DNA of 64,000 nt from Corynebacterium felinum (GTDB lineage Bacteria > Actinomycetota > Actinomycetes > Mycobacteriales > Mycobacteriaceae): assembly GCF_030408755.1 (NCBI RefSeq), contig NZ_CP047209.1:1612001-1676000 (forward strand), written 5' to 3'. Both the position numbers and the translations under genes were made by a program. Under the pieces are notes generated by a model. It ran no database searches. It was not told the origin of the DNA and worked only from the letters and a program-made list of their open reading frames with translations. Below, piece by piece: positions 19,821 through 28,563 of this stretch (position 1 is its first letter; every line of letters starts with the position of its first letter).

Positions 19821-21917
19821 TTAGCCGATGCGAATAGGATCGATTTGGATCCGCAACGGAAGCGCATCTTTGCGCGCAAGACGTCCTTGGTGTGCAGCGC
19901 GCAGTGCTTTGCCAAGTTGGGCACGTGGACCTAGCGGTGTTCTGATCAACAGTCGCTGGGGTGGCCCAAACGTGGCCTCGTCATATTCACCGGGAAGTTT
20001 CACACCAGGTGGGAGGTCGACTGGTCCGAGGATTTCTGCATGCTCAGGTAGCTCAACGATGTCGATGAACTGGTCTAATGCTTTACTTGGTCCGTCGACA
20101 GCGGCCATGTTCACGGCTGGCGGGAAACGTACGTCGCGTCGCTCGGCAAGTTCTTGGGCAGCGCGACCGACTACATCCCAGCGGATGAAATGCTGCACTA
20201 CGGAAAGAGCAGCGTCGGCGACAACTACTACTTCCCCACCTTTAAGGTGTGAGCACACCAGGCTTGCTGCAGCAGTCCATTTGGCGAAGGTGTCTTCGGC
20301 TGCGCGAAGATCTTGACGCCCAAGGAGAGCCCAACTGTCGAGCAGGACCGCCGCGCCATAACTTCCCTGACTGATTTTTGGCTCGGCGCCTGGGGTTGCG
20401 ATCACAAGCGATGCGCCGGCGGGAATGGTGTCGAGCACGCGATTGCCGCCTGACGTGACGATGCGGGTTTTGGGGAATGCACGACCGAATTCTTCAGCGG
20501 TGCGTGCTTGACCTAACACGACGGCGCGTACGGCATGATGCCCGCAAGACGAACAGGTGAAATGGTTGTCTTTACGCCCACACCAATGGCAGGTGGGCAC
20601 TGCAGCATGCCAGAGTTGTTCATTATTTCCCCTGCGCTGATTGTGCGGACCTGGCAGGATGTGGGCAGGTGGTTGCTGGCCATTGCTTCGCACTTCGGGA
20701 ATTCCTAATGGGCCGTTACAATGCCTACATCTAGCGGAGGTTTTACAATTTTTGCAGGCGAGGGTTGGCACATAGCCTGTGCGTGGTACTTGAACAAGCA
20801 CGGATTCGCCACGGGCGAGTGTATCCCGGATAACACTAAATGCAAGGGCTGGGAGTCTACCGGTGGCTGCGAATCGGTCGCGTTCTAGGGCGATATCACT
20901 ATCAGCTGTTGCACGGATGCGCGGCATGCGCGTGCGAATAGTGTCACGGCTGGCCACGAGATCGTGTACCCAACCAGACTCGACCAGTAATTGGGTTTCA
21001 GTACTGCGCGAAACACCAGCAAGGATCAGTGAACATTTTTCCAAGGTGGAGCGAGTTGTGAGTACTTCTCGTGCGTGAATATACGGTGCACGCGGGTCGA
21101 CGAGGTTGTCGTCGCCGTCGTCTTTGATCACCATAAGCCCCGGGTTGACCAGTGGGGCGAACGCGGCGCTGCGGGTGCCGATCACCAGCCTAGCCTGTCC
21201 ATGCAGGATGGAGAGGAAGCGTCGGTAGCGTGCTTGGTTTCCCAGTGCGGCGTTTAAAACGGTGATTTGTTTCGGGCCAATGAGCTTTTTTAGAGCCTCT
21301 TCTAACGTGTCGAGGTCGCGTTGATCCGGCACGATAATCAGTGCACCTTTACCGCCGAGCACTACTTTAACGGCGAGTGCGGAAAGCGCGTCTGCCCAGG
21401 CTTCGCCGGGGGTCATTTGCCAGGCTGCGCGTGCGATGGTGCCACCTAAGACGGCGTCGACAAAGCTCTCCCCGTGCTGGTAGGAGGACCAGTAACTCAG
21501 GTCGGGTTCGGTGACCTCCCCTAGATCTTCCCACGGGGTGTGGGTATCAGATTCTTCAGCTTTGGCGTGTCTGCTCGGGATTGCTGCGCGGATGATGTCA
21601 GAGGTAATCCCGCCATAGCGTTGTGCGAGGGATTCCACCAACGCCCGGGTGCGTTCGGGGTAGACCACTTCTGGTGAGATGATGCGGTCGAGCCATTGCA
21701 GTTTTCCGGTGTGTTGTGCGCTCGTGCTGCGTTCGAGCAACAATCCGTTGATGAGGCGTCCTGCGAAGCGAATGCGCACAAGCACACCGGGTTGTGCGAG
21801 GGCATCTTGCTCAGTGTCGATGGTGTATTCGAAGACTCGGTCAAGATGTGAAATCCCTAAAAGAGGTAAAACCCGTGCTACCGGCGCGTATGGGGCAGGT
21901 TCACGGGTTTTAGGCAT
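19821..21917 (-). CDS. priA: PriA-like primosomal protein N', helicase motifs lost
   Basis: The 698-residue protein aligns in layout with PriA: an N-terminal DNA-binding domain (about 12-110, RVFEYTIDTE and VLVRIRFAGR), a helicase-like core, and two pairs of zinc-binding cysteines (CKNCKTSARCRHC near 390 and CHWCGRKDNHFTCSSC near 440). The Walker A GSGKT is absent (VVLGGKGALIIVPD in its place) and the DEEH box is replaced by KDDGDDN. Loss of ATPase motifs in PriA is known for actinobacteria, so it probably acts as a loading or structural factor in replication restart rather than a helicase. It sits between metK and def. Confidence 0.9.
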   Translation of the reverse strand: MPKTREPAPYAPVARVLPLLGISHLDRVFEYTIDTEQDALAQPGVLVRIRFAGRLINGLLLERSTSAQHTGKLQWLDRIISPEVVYPERTRALVESLAQRYGGITSDIIRAAIPSRHAKAEESDTHTPWEDLGEVTEPDLSYWSSYQHGESFVDAVLGGTIARAAWQMTPGEAWADALSALAVKVVLGGKGALIIVPDQRDLDTLEEALKKLIGPKQITVLNAALGNQARYRRFLSILHGQARLVIGTRSAAFAPLVNPGLMVIKDDGDDNLVDPRAPYIHAREVLTTRSTLEKCSLILAGVSRSTETQLLVESGWVHDLVASRDTIRTRMPRIRATADSDIALERDRFAATGRLPALAFSVIRDTLARGESVLVQVPRTGYVPTLACKNCKTSARCRHCNGPLGIPEVRSNGQQPPAHILPGPHNQRRGNNEQLWHAAVPTCHWCGRKDNHFTCSSCGHHAVRAVVLGQARTAEEFGRAFPKTRIVTSGGNRVLDTIPAGASLVIATPGAEPKISQGSYGAAVLLDSWALLGRQDLRAAEDTFAKWTAAASLVCSHLKGGEVVVVADAALSVVQHFIRWDVVGRAAQELAERRDVRFPPAVNMAAVDGPSKALDQFIDIVELPEHAEILGPVDLPPGVKLPGEYDEATFGPPQRLLIRTPLGPRAQLGKALRAAHQGRLARKDALPLRIQIDPIRIG

Positions 21918-22028
21918 ACCAGCAATATACTAGAAATTTGCGGTTTATGCGCGAGTTTAGTTGCGTGTTGAGCAGCTTTCGACGTTACTACAAACGTGCT
22001 TAACCCTGCGCGGAAGACAGGTTGCGGC

Positions 22029-23273
22029 TTAGACCGTTGGTGCGGTGATCCCCACTGCTGCCTGCAGCTTTTCGACGCGGTCAGTACGCTCCCATGGAAG
22101 ATCAAGATCGTCTCGCCCGAAGTGCCCATACGCTGCAGTTTGGCGATAAATGGGGCGAAGCAAATCAAGCTCACGGATAATGGCGGCTGGGCGCAAATCG
22201 AAGACGTTAAGTACCGCCTCTTGGATTTGTGCATCACTGAGGCCATGTTGTGCGGTACCGAAGGTTTCTACATACAGCCCGACTGGTTTTGCACGGCCAA
22301 TCGCGTACGCAACCTGTACCTCCGCGCGCCGGGCAAGGCCCGCGGCAACAATATTCTTTGCTACCCAGCGCATGGCGTATGCTGCCGAGCGGTCAACCTT
22401 GCTAGGATCCTTGCCTGAGAAAGCACCACCACCGTGGCGAGCCATGCCGCCATAGGTGTCGACAATAATTTTTCGGCCAGTCAAGCCGGCATCGCCCATT
22501 GGGCCACCAAGGATGAAGGACCCGGAAGGGTTCACCAGTAGCTGGTAGGAGTCGGTGGCGATAATCTTGTTCAACTCGGTGTCGTTGATCACCCATTCAA
22601 CAACATGAGTCTTAATCTGTTCTGCCAGCCACTTCTGGGTGACATCAGGGTCGTGCTGAGTGGAAATCACCACGGTGTCGAGTGCAACTGGTGCACCGTT
22701 GTCATCGTAGGACAAGGTGACTTGGGTTTTACCGTCAGGACGCAGGGAAGGCACGATCCCGGACTTGCGCACTTCGGTCAGCCTGCGGGATAACCGATGG
22801 GCTAAAGAAATAGGAAGAGGCATGAACTCAGGGGTTTCGTCGGAAGCATAACCAAACATGAGACCTTGGTCGCCTGCGCCTGCCTGGTCATCTTCATCGG
22901 TTTGTGCCCCTTCGCGCACTTCTTGGGAGGTAGATACAGAATCGCCAATTTCGGCAGACTGCTCACCAATTGCGATATTCACACCGCAGGTGGTGCCGTC
23001 GAAACCGACAGCTGAGGAGGTAAATCCGATATCGACGAGTGTCTTGCGCACGAGGGTGGCAATATCAACATACGATTCGGTGCGCACCTCACCCACAACG
23101 TGAACCTGGCCGGTGGTCACGAGGGTTTCAACCGCCACTCGCGAGTGGGGATCAATGGCCAGCATTGCATCTAATACGGCATCGGAGATGGCATCGCAGA
23201 TTTTATCTGGGTGCCCTTCAGTAACGGATTCGCTTGTGAAGAGGCGCAAACCGCGCGAAGCTTTGAGAGTCAA
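22029..23273 (-). CDS. metK: S-adenosylmethionine synthetase
   Basis: Makes SAM from methionine and ATP. The 414-residue product has [16 protein letters not shown] at the N-terminus (His and Asp), [12 protein letters not shown] near 130, [20 protein letters not shown] near 265 and [19 protein letters not shown] near 288. The start is TTG 23273, with AGGAAG about 8 bases upstream; no better ATG gives the conserved N-terminus. A SAM riboswitch is not apparent in the 279-base upstream gap. Confidence 0.96.
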   Translation of the reverse strand: MTLKASRGLRLFTSESVTEGHPDKICDAISDAVLDAMLAIDPHSRVAVETLVTTGQVHVVGEVRTESYVDIATLVRKTLVDIGFTSSAVGFDGTTCGVNIAIGEQSAEIGDSVSTSQEVREGAQTDEDDQAGAGDQGLMFGYASDETPEFMPLPISLAHRLSRRLTEVRKSGIVPSLRPDGKTQVTLSYDDNGAPVALDTVVISTQHDPDVTQKWLAEQIKTHVVEWVINDTELNKIIATDSYQLLVNPSGSFILGGPMGDAGLTGRKIIVDTYGGMARHGGGAFSGKDPSKVDRSAAYAMRWVAKNIVAAGLARRAEVQVAYAIGRAKPVGLYVETFGTAQHGLSDAQIQEAVLNVFDLRPAAIIRELDLLRPIYRQTAAYGHFGRDDLDLPWERTDRVEKLQAAVGITAPTV

Positions 23274-23538
23274 CGTAATTCTTCCTGAACGATAGTAAAT
23301 GTGAATATAAGCAACGCGCCCTAGGAGCCAAAGCGCGCCAAGTTGTGATGGGCATTAATATGTTTAGTGCAAAGAAAAGTGGTGCTCACTGGGGGCGGAA
23401 TCCACTTCGTAATGGATGTGAGAATTGGAAACAGTGTGCATTCAGCATGTGTGCTGCCTGTGCCTTTTCATGGCTGAGTTATGAAATGAAGCGTTCTCAC
23501 ACACCCAGCTAAATATAGACCAAGCTGTCTAATAAAAC

Positions 23539-23552
23539 AACCCCGAGTGGTT
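23539..23552. terminator. Small hairpin right after coaBC stop
   Basis: AACC-CCGAGT-GGTT directly abuts the coaBC stop codon; on the minus strand it is followed by GTTTTATTAG. The stem is short, so this is only a probable terminator. Confidence 0.4.
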
Positions 23553-24851
23553 TTAGCGGATTTTTTGCGTCACGACGTCGAGAATTCGCCCAGCTACCAC
23601 GTGTTTATCGGCGGTTTCGATCTCCGTAATTTCACCTGTGCGCGAGAGCAGGAAGCCGGAATTTTTCGGCTGGCCGAACACCTTCCCTTCACCGACTTCG
23701 TTGCACATGAGAAAATCGGCGTCTTTCTTTGTCAGCTTTATTCGAGCAAATTCTAAGGCTGAGGTGTTTTCGTCACCGGTTTCTGCGGCAAAGCCCACTA
23801 CCACGAGGTCGCTGGGGATCTCTCCCGTGGCCCGGGCTGTTGTTATCGCACGCAAAATGTCGGGGTTTTCGATCAGTTCAATGCGCTCCAGCGCCTGCTG
23901 GGCTTCGCTGCCCTTTTTCATCTTTGATTCGGCTTGATGCGCGGGCCTGAAATCGGCGACGGCGGCCGCCATGATCACTAGGTCGGATTCCGAGACATGG
24001 CGATGCACTTCGGTGTACATTTCCCGAGCGCTGGAAACATTAATGATTCGTGCCCCGCTTGGGGTGTGGAGATCATTGTCGATGCTTCCTGCAATGATGG
24101 TTACTTCCGCCCCGCGGTGGGCTGCGATTTCAGCCAAGGCGAAGCCTTGACGACCGGAGGAGTGATTGCCTAGGAAGCGGACAGGGTCGAGGGCTTCACG
24201 GGTACCACCTGCTGTAATGAGTATTTTCTTCCCTTCGAGGGACCGATCGAAGAGCACACCTTCCATAGCAGCGCGGGCGAGTGTGGCAATTTGGCTTGGT
24301 TCTGGCAGTCGGCCAGGGCCTGTATCCGTGCCAGTGAGTCGTCCGTGGGCGGGTTCAAGGACCACGATTCCGCGGGAGCGAAGAATGTCAACATTAGCCT
24401 GTGTGGCTTTGTTTTCCCACATTTCAGTGTGCATTGCTGGCGCTAAGACAACCGGACAGGTCGCCATCAGAATGGTTGCGGCTAGTAGGTCATCGGCGCG
24501 GCCATGGGTGACGCGTGCAATCAGGTCTGCGGTTGCGGGTGCTACGACAATAAGGTCTGCTTGTTGCCCCACATGCACATGCCGGACTTCATCTACGGCA
24601 TCAAAGACTGTTGTGGAGACAGGATTGCCACTGAGAGCTTCAAAGGTCGCTTTGCCCACAAATTGCAACGCTGCCTCAGTGGGCACCACTCGTACAATGT
24701 CCCCTGCCTCCTTGAAATCTCGAATAAGATGGCAGGCCTTGTATGCAGCGATTCCCCCTGCAACACCCACAACGATATTGCGGCCGGACCCTAAAGTGGT
24801 GGCTGTGTGGGATGGTGGGGTGTGGTTGTGGGCGTTGATGGCAATTCTCAC
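23553..24851 (-). CDS. coaBC: Phosphopantothenoylcysteine decarboxylase/synthetase
   Basis: Bifunctional CoA biosynthesis enzyme: CoaB joins 4'-phosphopantothenate and cysteine, CoaC decarboxylates the product. The N-terminal flavoprotein domain has VVGVAGGIAAYKAC, HVHVG with the catalytic His, and APAMHTEMW; the C-terminal CoaB domain starts near KKILITAGGTREALDPVR and has LGNHSSGRQG. The frame stays open far upstream but crosses rpoZ antisense and a terminator, so GTG 24851 (VRIAINAHNH) is chosen, giving 432 residues; no strong SD supports it. It follows rpoZ, as in many actinobacteria. Confidence 0.93.
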   Translation of the reverse strand: MRIAINAHNHTPPSHTATTLGSGRNIVVGVAGGIAAYKACHLIRDFKEAGDIVRVVPTEAALQFVGKATFEALSGNPVSTTVFDAVDEVRHVHVGQQADLIVVAPATADLIARVTHGRADDLLAATILMATCPVVLAPAMHTEMWENKATQANVDILRSRGIVVLEPAHGRLTGTDTGPGRLPEPSQIATLARAAMEGVLFDRSLEGKKILITAGGTREALDPVRFLGNHSSGRQGFALAEIAAHRGAEVTIIAGSIDNDLHTPSGARIINVSSAREMYTEVHRHVSESDLVIMAAAVADFRPAHQAESKMKKGSEAQQALERIELIENPDILRAITTARATGEIPSDLVVVGFAAETGDENTSALEFARIKLTKKDADFLMCNEVGEGKVFGQPKNSGFLLSRTGEITEIETADKHVVAGRILDVVTQKIR

Positions 24852-24907
24852 TTTCGCGCGGTCAGTGGTGGTTGTTTTGTAGCTATTGTAGCGCTGGTAA
24901 AGCAAAA

Positions 24908-24947
24908 CACCCCCGCTTTCAGGCCGAGGCCAAAAAGGGCGGAGGTG
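24908..24947 (-). terminator. Terminator between rpoZ and coaBC
   Basis: On the minus strand CACCTCCGC pairs with GCGGGGGTG (9 bp, one G-U), followed by TTTTGCTTT. It lies just after the rpoZ stop. Confidence 0.65.
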
Positions 24948-24963
24948 TAGTTTGGTGAAAGGA

Positions 24964-25251
24964 CTATCCCTCTTCGTGATCCAAGAGGCCACTTTCGATT
25001 TCGCGAAGTGCGATCGACAAAGGCTTTTCTTGTGGGTCTGGGTTGACCAGTGGGCCAACGAATTCAAACACGCCTTCGTCTTCCTGCTGGAAGTAGGAGT
25101 TGATTTGGCGTGCACGCTTCGCTGCGAAAATTACGAGCGCGTACTTTGAAGAAACACGGCCTAGGAGTTCATCAATGGGAGGGGCAGTAATACCAGTCGG
25201 CTTGTCATAAACACCCTGGTTACTCTCGATCACGTTGCTCACGTTGGTCAC
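24964..25251 (-). CDS. rpoZ: RNA polymerase omega subunit
   Basis: Small RNA polymerase subunit that helps beta' folding and assembly. The 95-residue product contains [27 protein letters not shown], the conserved core of omega, and a C-terminal [13 protein letters not shown]. The start is GTG 25251 with AAGGTGAG close upstream. gmk-rpoZ-coaBC order is common in actinobacteria. Confidence 0.95.
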   Translation of the reverse strand: MTNVSNVIESNQGVYDKPTGITAPPIDELLGRVSSKYALVIFAAKRARQINSYFQQEDEGVFEFVGPLVNPDPQEKPLSIALREIESGLLDHEEG

Positions 25252-25550
25252 TACTCACCTTATGTATTGAAAATTTTAAAGTCTGACTTTGTGGTTGTTC
25301 CCAACCACTGCCTTAGGATTGCGGAGTTTGGTACTTGAAAGCTGCCGAAAGTCCGTCAATCGCGAATTTTTCCGATACAGCTTGGACATTCTCTATCGGA
25401 AAGCATAGCGAAGAAACTGTGGGAACAAAACCTTCGTCATGAGGATGCTGTCCACCTCTATTTACCGTAGCTTCAAGGAGAAGGGGCATAATATTCAACC
25501 TCTGCCTCAATGCTCAAGAGAAGGTGCACTTACACCTTCGTGTGCACATT

Positions 25551-26132
25551 TTAAAAGCTATGGGTTCCCAACAGAATGTTTCGAAGCGCCACTACTGTTT
25601 CTTCCAGATCGTCGTTGACAACGATGTGGCGGAATTCATCTTGTGCATCGATTTCAGTCCGAGCAGTTTCCAATCGACGTTGGATTACTTCTTCAGACTC
25701 CGTTCCCCGGCCGGTAAGGCGCTCTACAAGAACTTCCCAACTCGGTGGGGCAAGAAACACAGTGTGGGCTTCAGGCTTGAGTGCAGCAACGTTACGGGCA
25801 CCTACTAAGTCAACTTCGACCAGCACTGGTCGCCCAGCTGCTAGTGCTTCGTCGACGGGGCCTGCCGGAGTACCGGAGCGTTGTAAGCCCCCGTGAATGT
25901 CGGCCCATTCAAGCATTTCTCCGGCATCAATTCGTTGCTGGAACTCCTCTGGGCTTACAAAGAAATAATCAATGCCATGTACTTCCCCTGGGCGCGGTGC
26001 CCGAGTGGTCATTGAGACCGAGAAGTACATCTCAGGGAGTTCTTCACGCAGGCGATGAACCACCGTGGACTTACCCACGGCGGAGGGGCCAAGCAATACT
26101 ACGAGCTGGCCGCGGGGGTTATCGCCACTCAC
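25551..26132 (-). CDS. gmk: Guanylate kinase
   Basis: Phosphorylates GMP to GDP. The 193-residue product has the P-loop GPSAVGKST near residue 15, the GMP-binding [20 protein letters not shown] near 40, and a lid region near 135 ([17 protein letters not shown]). The start is GTG 26132, 5 bases after the mihF stop, so the two genes are probably co-translated. Confidence 0.96.
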   Translation of the reverse strand: MSGDNPRGQLVVLLGPSAVGKSTVVHRLREELPEMYFSVSMTTRAPRPGEVHGIDYFFVSPEEFQQRIDAGEMLEWADIHGGLQRSGTPAGPVDEALAAGRPVLVEVDLVGARNVAALKPEAHTVFLAPPSWEVLVERLTGRGTESEEVIQRRLETARTEIDAQDEFRHIVVNDDLEETVVALRNILLGTHSF

Positions 26133-26137
26133 TCTGA

Positions 26138-26461
26138 TTAGTCCTCGGAAAAGCCGAAGCGCTCGAGCAGTGCGCGGCGCTGACGGTCACCAAGACCGCG
26201 CAGGCGACGAGTCTGGGCGATCTCCAGTTCGTCCATGATCTCCTTAGCCTTAACCTTGCCCACCTTTGGCAGGGACTCCAGAAGTGCAGAAACCTTGGTC
26301 TTGCCAATGATCTCGTCGCTGGAAGCCTTATCCAGAACTTCCTTCAGGGAAATGTCGCCACGCTTGAGCTCTTCCTTGAGCTGTGCACGTGCCTTGCGAG
26401 CCTCGGCTGCCTTAGCCAGAGCTTCCTTGCGCTGTTCATCGGTCAACTGTGGAAGTGCCAC
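26138..26461 (-). CDS. mihF: Actinobacterial integration host factor MihF
   Basis: Nucleoid-associated DNA-binding protein of the mycobacterial IHF type. The 107-residue product has a charged helical N-terminus ([20 protein letters not shown]), and [18 protein letters not shown] plus [18 protein letters not shown], the core that contacts DNA. The start is GTG 26461, preceded by GGAGG 7 bases upstream; longer in-frame sequence is not conserved. It is followed directly by gmk. Similar proteins are encoded next to pyrF and gmk in actinobacteria. Confidence 0.95.
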   Translation of the reverse strand: MALPQLTDEQRKEALAKAAEARKARAQLKEELKRGDISLKEVLDKASSDEIIGKTKVSALLESLPKVGKVKAKEIMDELEIAQTRRLRGLGDRQRRALLERFGFSED

Positions 26462-27651
26462 GGGGTGCCTCCGATTCAATAATGAAAATGGATATCGTCT
26501 TGAAAAACTTTGTACCAACCTACCCCATGGGGCAAACCGTACAAGCGAAAATCTACCACACACTTTAGGCATTACAACGCTGCAAGTCTTGATAGATTGT
26601 GCTCAAGTGTAGCACCGAAAGATAAAAGTTCAGGTAACGGCGTGTTTGAAAACTAAATCCGCAGGTCACTGCAGATTCTCTTCGGCAAACCCAAAACCTA
26701 TCTCTACCTGCACAAATGTAAAATTGCTATTCCTTACTTATCATTCAGATTCAAGCGAAAAATACCTAGAAAACTTCTTGTTTTTCGGCGCGCTGGCGGC
26801 AATTTTAGTGTCCTCGTCGATGAATCTTGTGACAGGAGTAACGCAAAAAGTACATTCATCGTTCGTGCTTTTCACGGGTTTCGACCTCACGAGCATCCGC
26901 TGGCTACGGAATCAACCGCGCGTGCTTCTGATGCACGTTCAACGCACCGAGGTGTCTTCCGTCACCTTGGACAAGGAAGATGTCCAACAGCTGCTTGGCA
27001 CTCTGGCAGTAGTGGTGTTCGTACCTCTCCCCCTTTTTTAAACCGCACCCAAATCCTATATCCGTGCCAATGCCAATCGCGTTGGGCAAACAGTCCCTAA
27101 TCTGTCTAGTGGCGCTTGTTCGTGGACGAGCACTTCGAGAAAAACGAACTCGCTAATCGATCCCACTAGTTTTACGTACTACTTCAGGCTGCGGATTTTC
27201 GGCAGTATTCGCTCGTGATTCGTTGTCTTTTCCTCTGGTTATGAGCAGCCGAGCATGAGATGAAAACGACGTTTTCCTCAGCCTAACGCTATAAAACCAC
27301 GGCAATCTTATGCGCTACTCCGGCGCTAGGTAAGACAATAAGGAGTGCGAGCAACTGTGGCAATGTTTTCCGCCCCTAGGATCAACGCCTTGGGACTATT
27401 GCCATATTCAATGAGACGCTAATTTCCTGGTGTGTGTAGACGATAGCTGAACGAACGCAAACGTAGATCAATCGCACAAGCGCTGATGCTTTTCCCCACT
27501 GAAGATGCTGTTGTTTGTGGGGAATTGACGACACAATAAAGAAATCAGATACTGCCACGGGTATCGTGTGATGGCGCAATGACACGGCAATTTAATTTCC
27601 CTACTCCTGATTTCCTTCAACTTCGCCGTTCACTGCCAACCTGGGATATAG
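26462..27651. other. Long non-coding region between pyrF and mihF (about 1.2 kb)
   Basis: No recognisable gene. Several open frames (131 codons plus at 26646-27041, 61 and 67 codons minus) show no family resemblance and no convincing ribosome binding site. The region must hold the mihF promoter and contains a bulged hairpin at 27106-27173 and the palindrome GAAAAC-GAC-GTTTTC at 27262-27276. It could be a decayed or foreign insertion. Confidence 0.5.
27106..27173 (+). other. Long interrupted hairpin with T4 tail
   Basis: CTAGTGG (27106-27112) pairs with CCACTAG (27163-27169) and inner GTTCGT (27118-27123) pairs with ACGAAC (27144-27149); TTTT follows on the plus strand. It may be a structured RNA end, a terminator, or an element remnant. 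No plus-strand gene ends nearby. Confidence 0.3.
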
Positions 27652-27680
27652 AAAAAGGGACACTCCAAGCGTCCCTTTTT
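27652..27680. terminator. Bidirectional terminator after pyrF
   Basis: AAAAAGGGAC and GTCCCTTTTT form a perfect 10-bp stem with a 9-base loop, with A/T tracts in the stem serving both directions. It lies 20 bases past the pyrF stop and ends the pyr operon. Confidence 0.85.
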
Positions 27681-27699
27681 CTACTGATTCAAACTAACG

Positions 27700-28548
27700 T
27701 TAGGAGAATTCCGCTGCTGCACGCAGCGCTGCATCACGCAGATCCTTCGCGGAAGGACCTGCGCTTAAAATCGCGCGGGAAATGTTGGCGAAACTTAAAT
27801 CCTCCACGCCTTCGGTAATGCGAGCAACATCAGCAGCCGAAGCACCTTGTGCTCCCACACCTGGAAGCAACACTGGGCCATTCAGCTCATTCAAACGCGG
27901 TGGTGCTGCCAAGGTTGCGCCAATGACAACTCCAATATTTCCAGCCTGCCCTTGGTGTCCAGCAGCAGCATTGAGCGCAGCCGCCGCATCCACCATTTGC
28001 TGAGAAATAGATACCCCATCAGCATTAGCCTGATCTTGCAACTGCCGAGCCTCAGGATTACTCGTTGCCGCCAGAACAAATACTCCCCGACCAGTTGACT
28101 GAGAAACCTCAAATGCAGGTGACAGGGAACCAAAACCAAGGAACGGACTCACCGTCACGGCATCAGAGCACAAAGGTGAACGATCCTCCAACCACGCAGT
28201 GGCATAACCTGCCATCGTCGAACCGATATCACCCCGCTTAGCATCGGCAACCACCAAAGTGCCCGCTGCACGCAGAGCGTCAATGGCATCCTCAAGGATC
28301 TTAAAACCCTGGTGACCAAAAGCCTCATAAAAAGCAACCTGAGGTTTAACCAATGCGACGTTACCGGAAAACGCAACCACGCAAGCATCAGTGAAGCGTT
28401 TCAGGCCATCAACGTTAGCCCCCAAACCCCACTTTTCTAACAGTTGAGCATGGGGATCAATGCCCACACATAGGCGACCAAATTTAGCTCCTGCGGCTTT
28501 GAGCGCTTCGCCGAAACCATATTCAGCAGACACTGGTTGGAAAGTCAT
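27700..28548 (-). CDS. pyrF: Orotidine 5'-phosphate decarboxylase
   Basis: Last step of UMP synthesis: decarboxylates OMP. The 282-residue product is of the longer actinobacterial type, with LCVGIDPHAQLLEKWG near residue 25, VKPQVAFYEAFG near 67 and the catalytic DAKRGDIGSTM near 98. It is the last gene of the pyr operon, 15 bases after carB. Confidence 0.96.
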   Translation of the reverse strand: MTFQPVSAEYGFGEALKAAGAKFGRLCVGIDPHAQLLEKWGLGANVDGLKRFTDACVVAFSGNVALVKPQVAFYEAFGHQGFKILEDAIDALRAAGTLVVADAKRGDIGSTMAGYATAWLEDRSPLCSDAVTVSPFLGFGSLSPAFEVSQSTGRGVFVLAATSNPEARQLQDQANADGVSISQQMVDAAAALNAAAGHQGQAGNIGVVIGATLAAPPRLNELNGPVLLPGVGAQGASAADVARITEGVEDLSFANISRAILSAGPSAKDLRDAALRAAAEFS

Positions 28549-28563
28549 CGTTAGTTCACACCT

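Noticed and set aside
24852..25115. Upstream extension of coaBC to 25115
   Set aside because: It would read antisense through rpoZ and through the rpoZ terminator; the extra residues are not conserved.
26646..27041. 131-codon plus-strand frame in the pyrF-mihF gap
   Set aside because: Partly hydrophobic but without SD or family features; kept only as part of the unexplained region.
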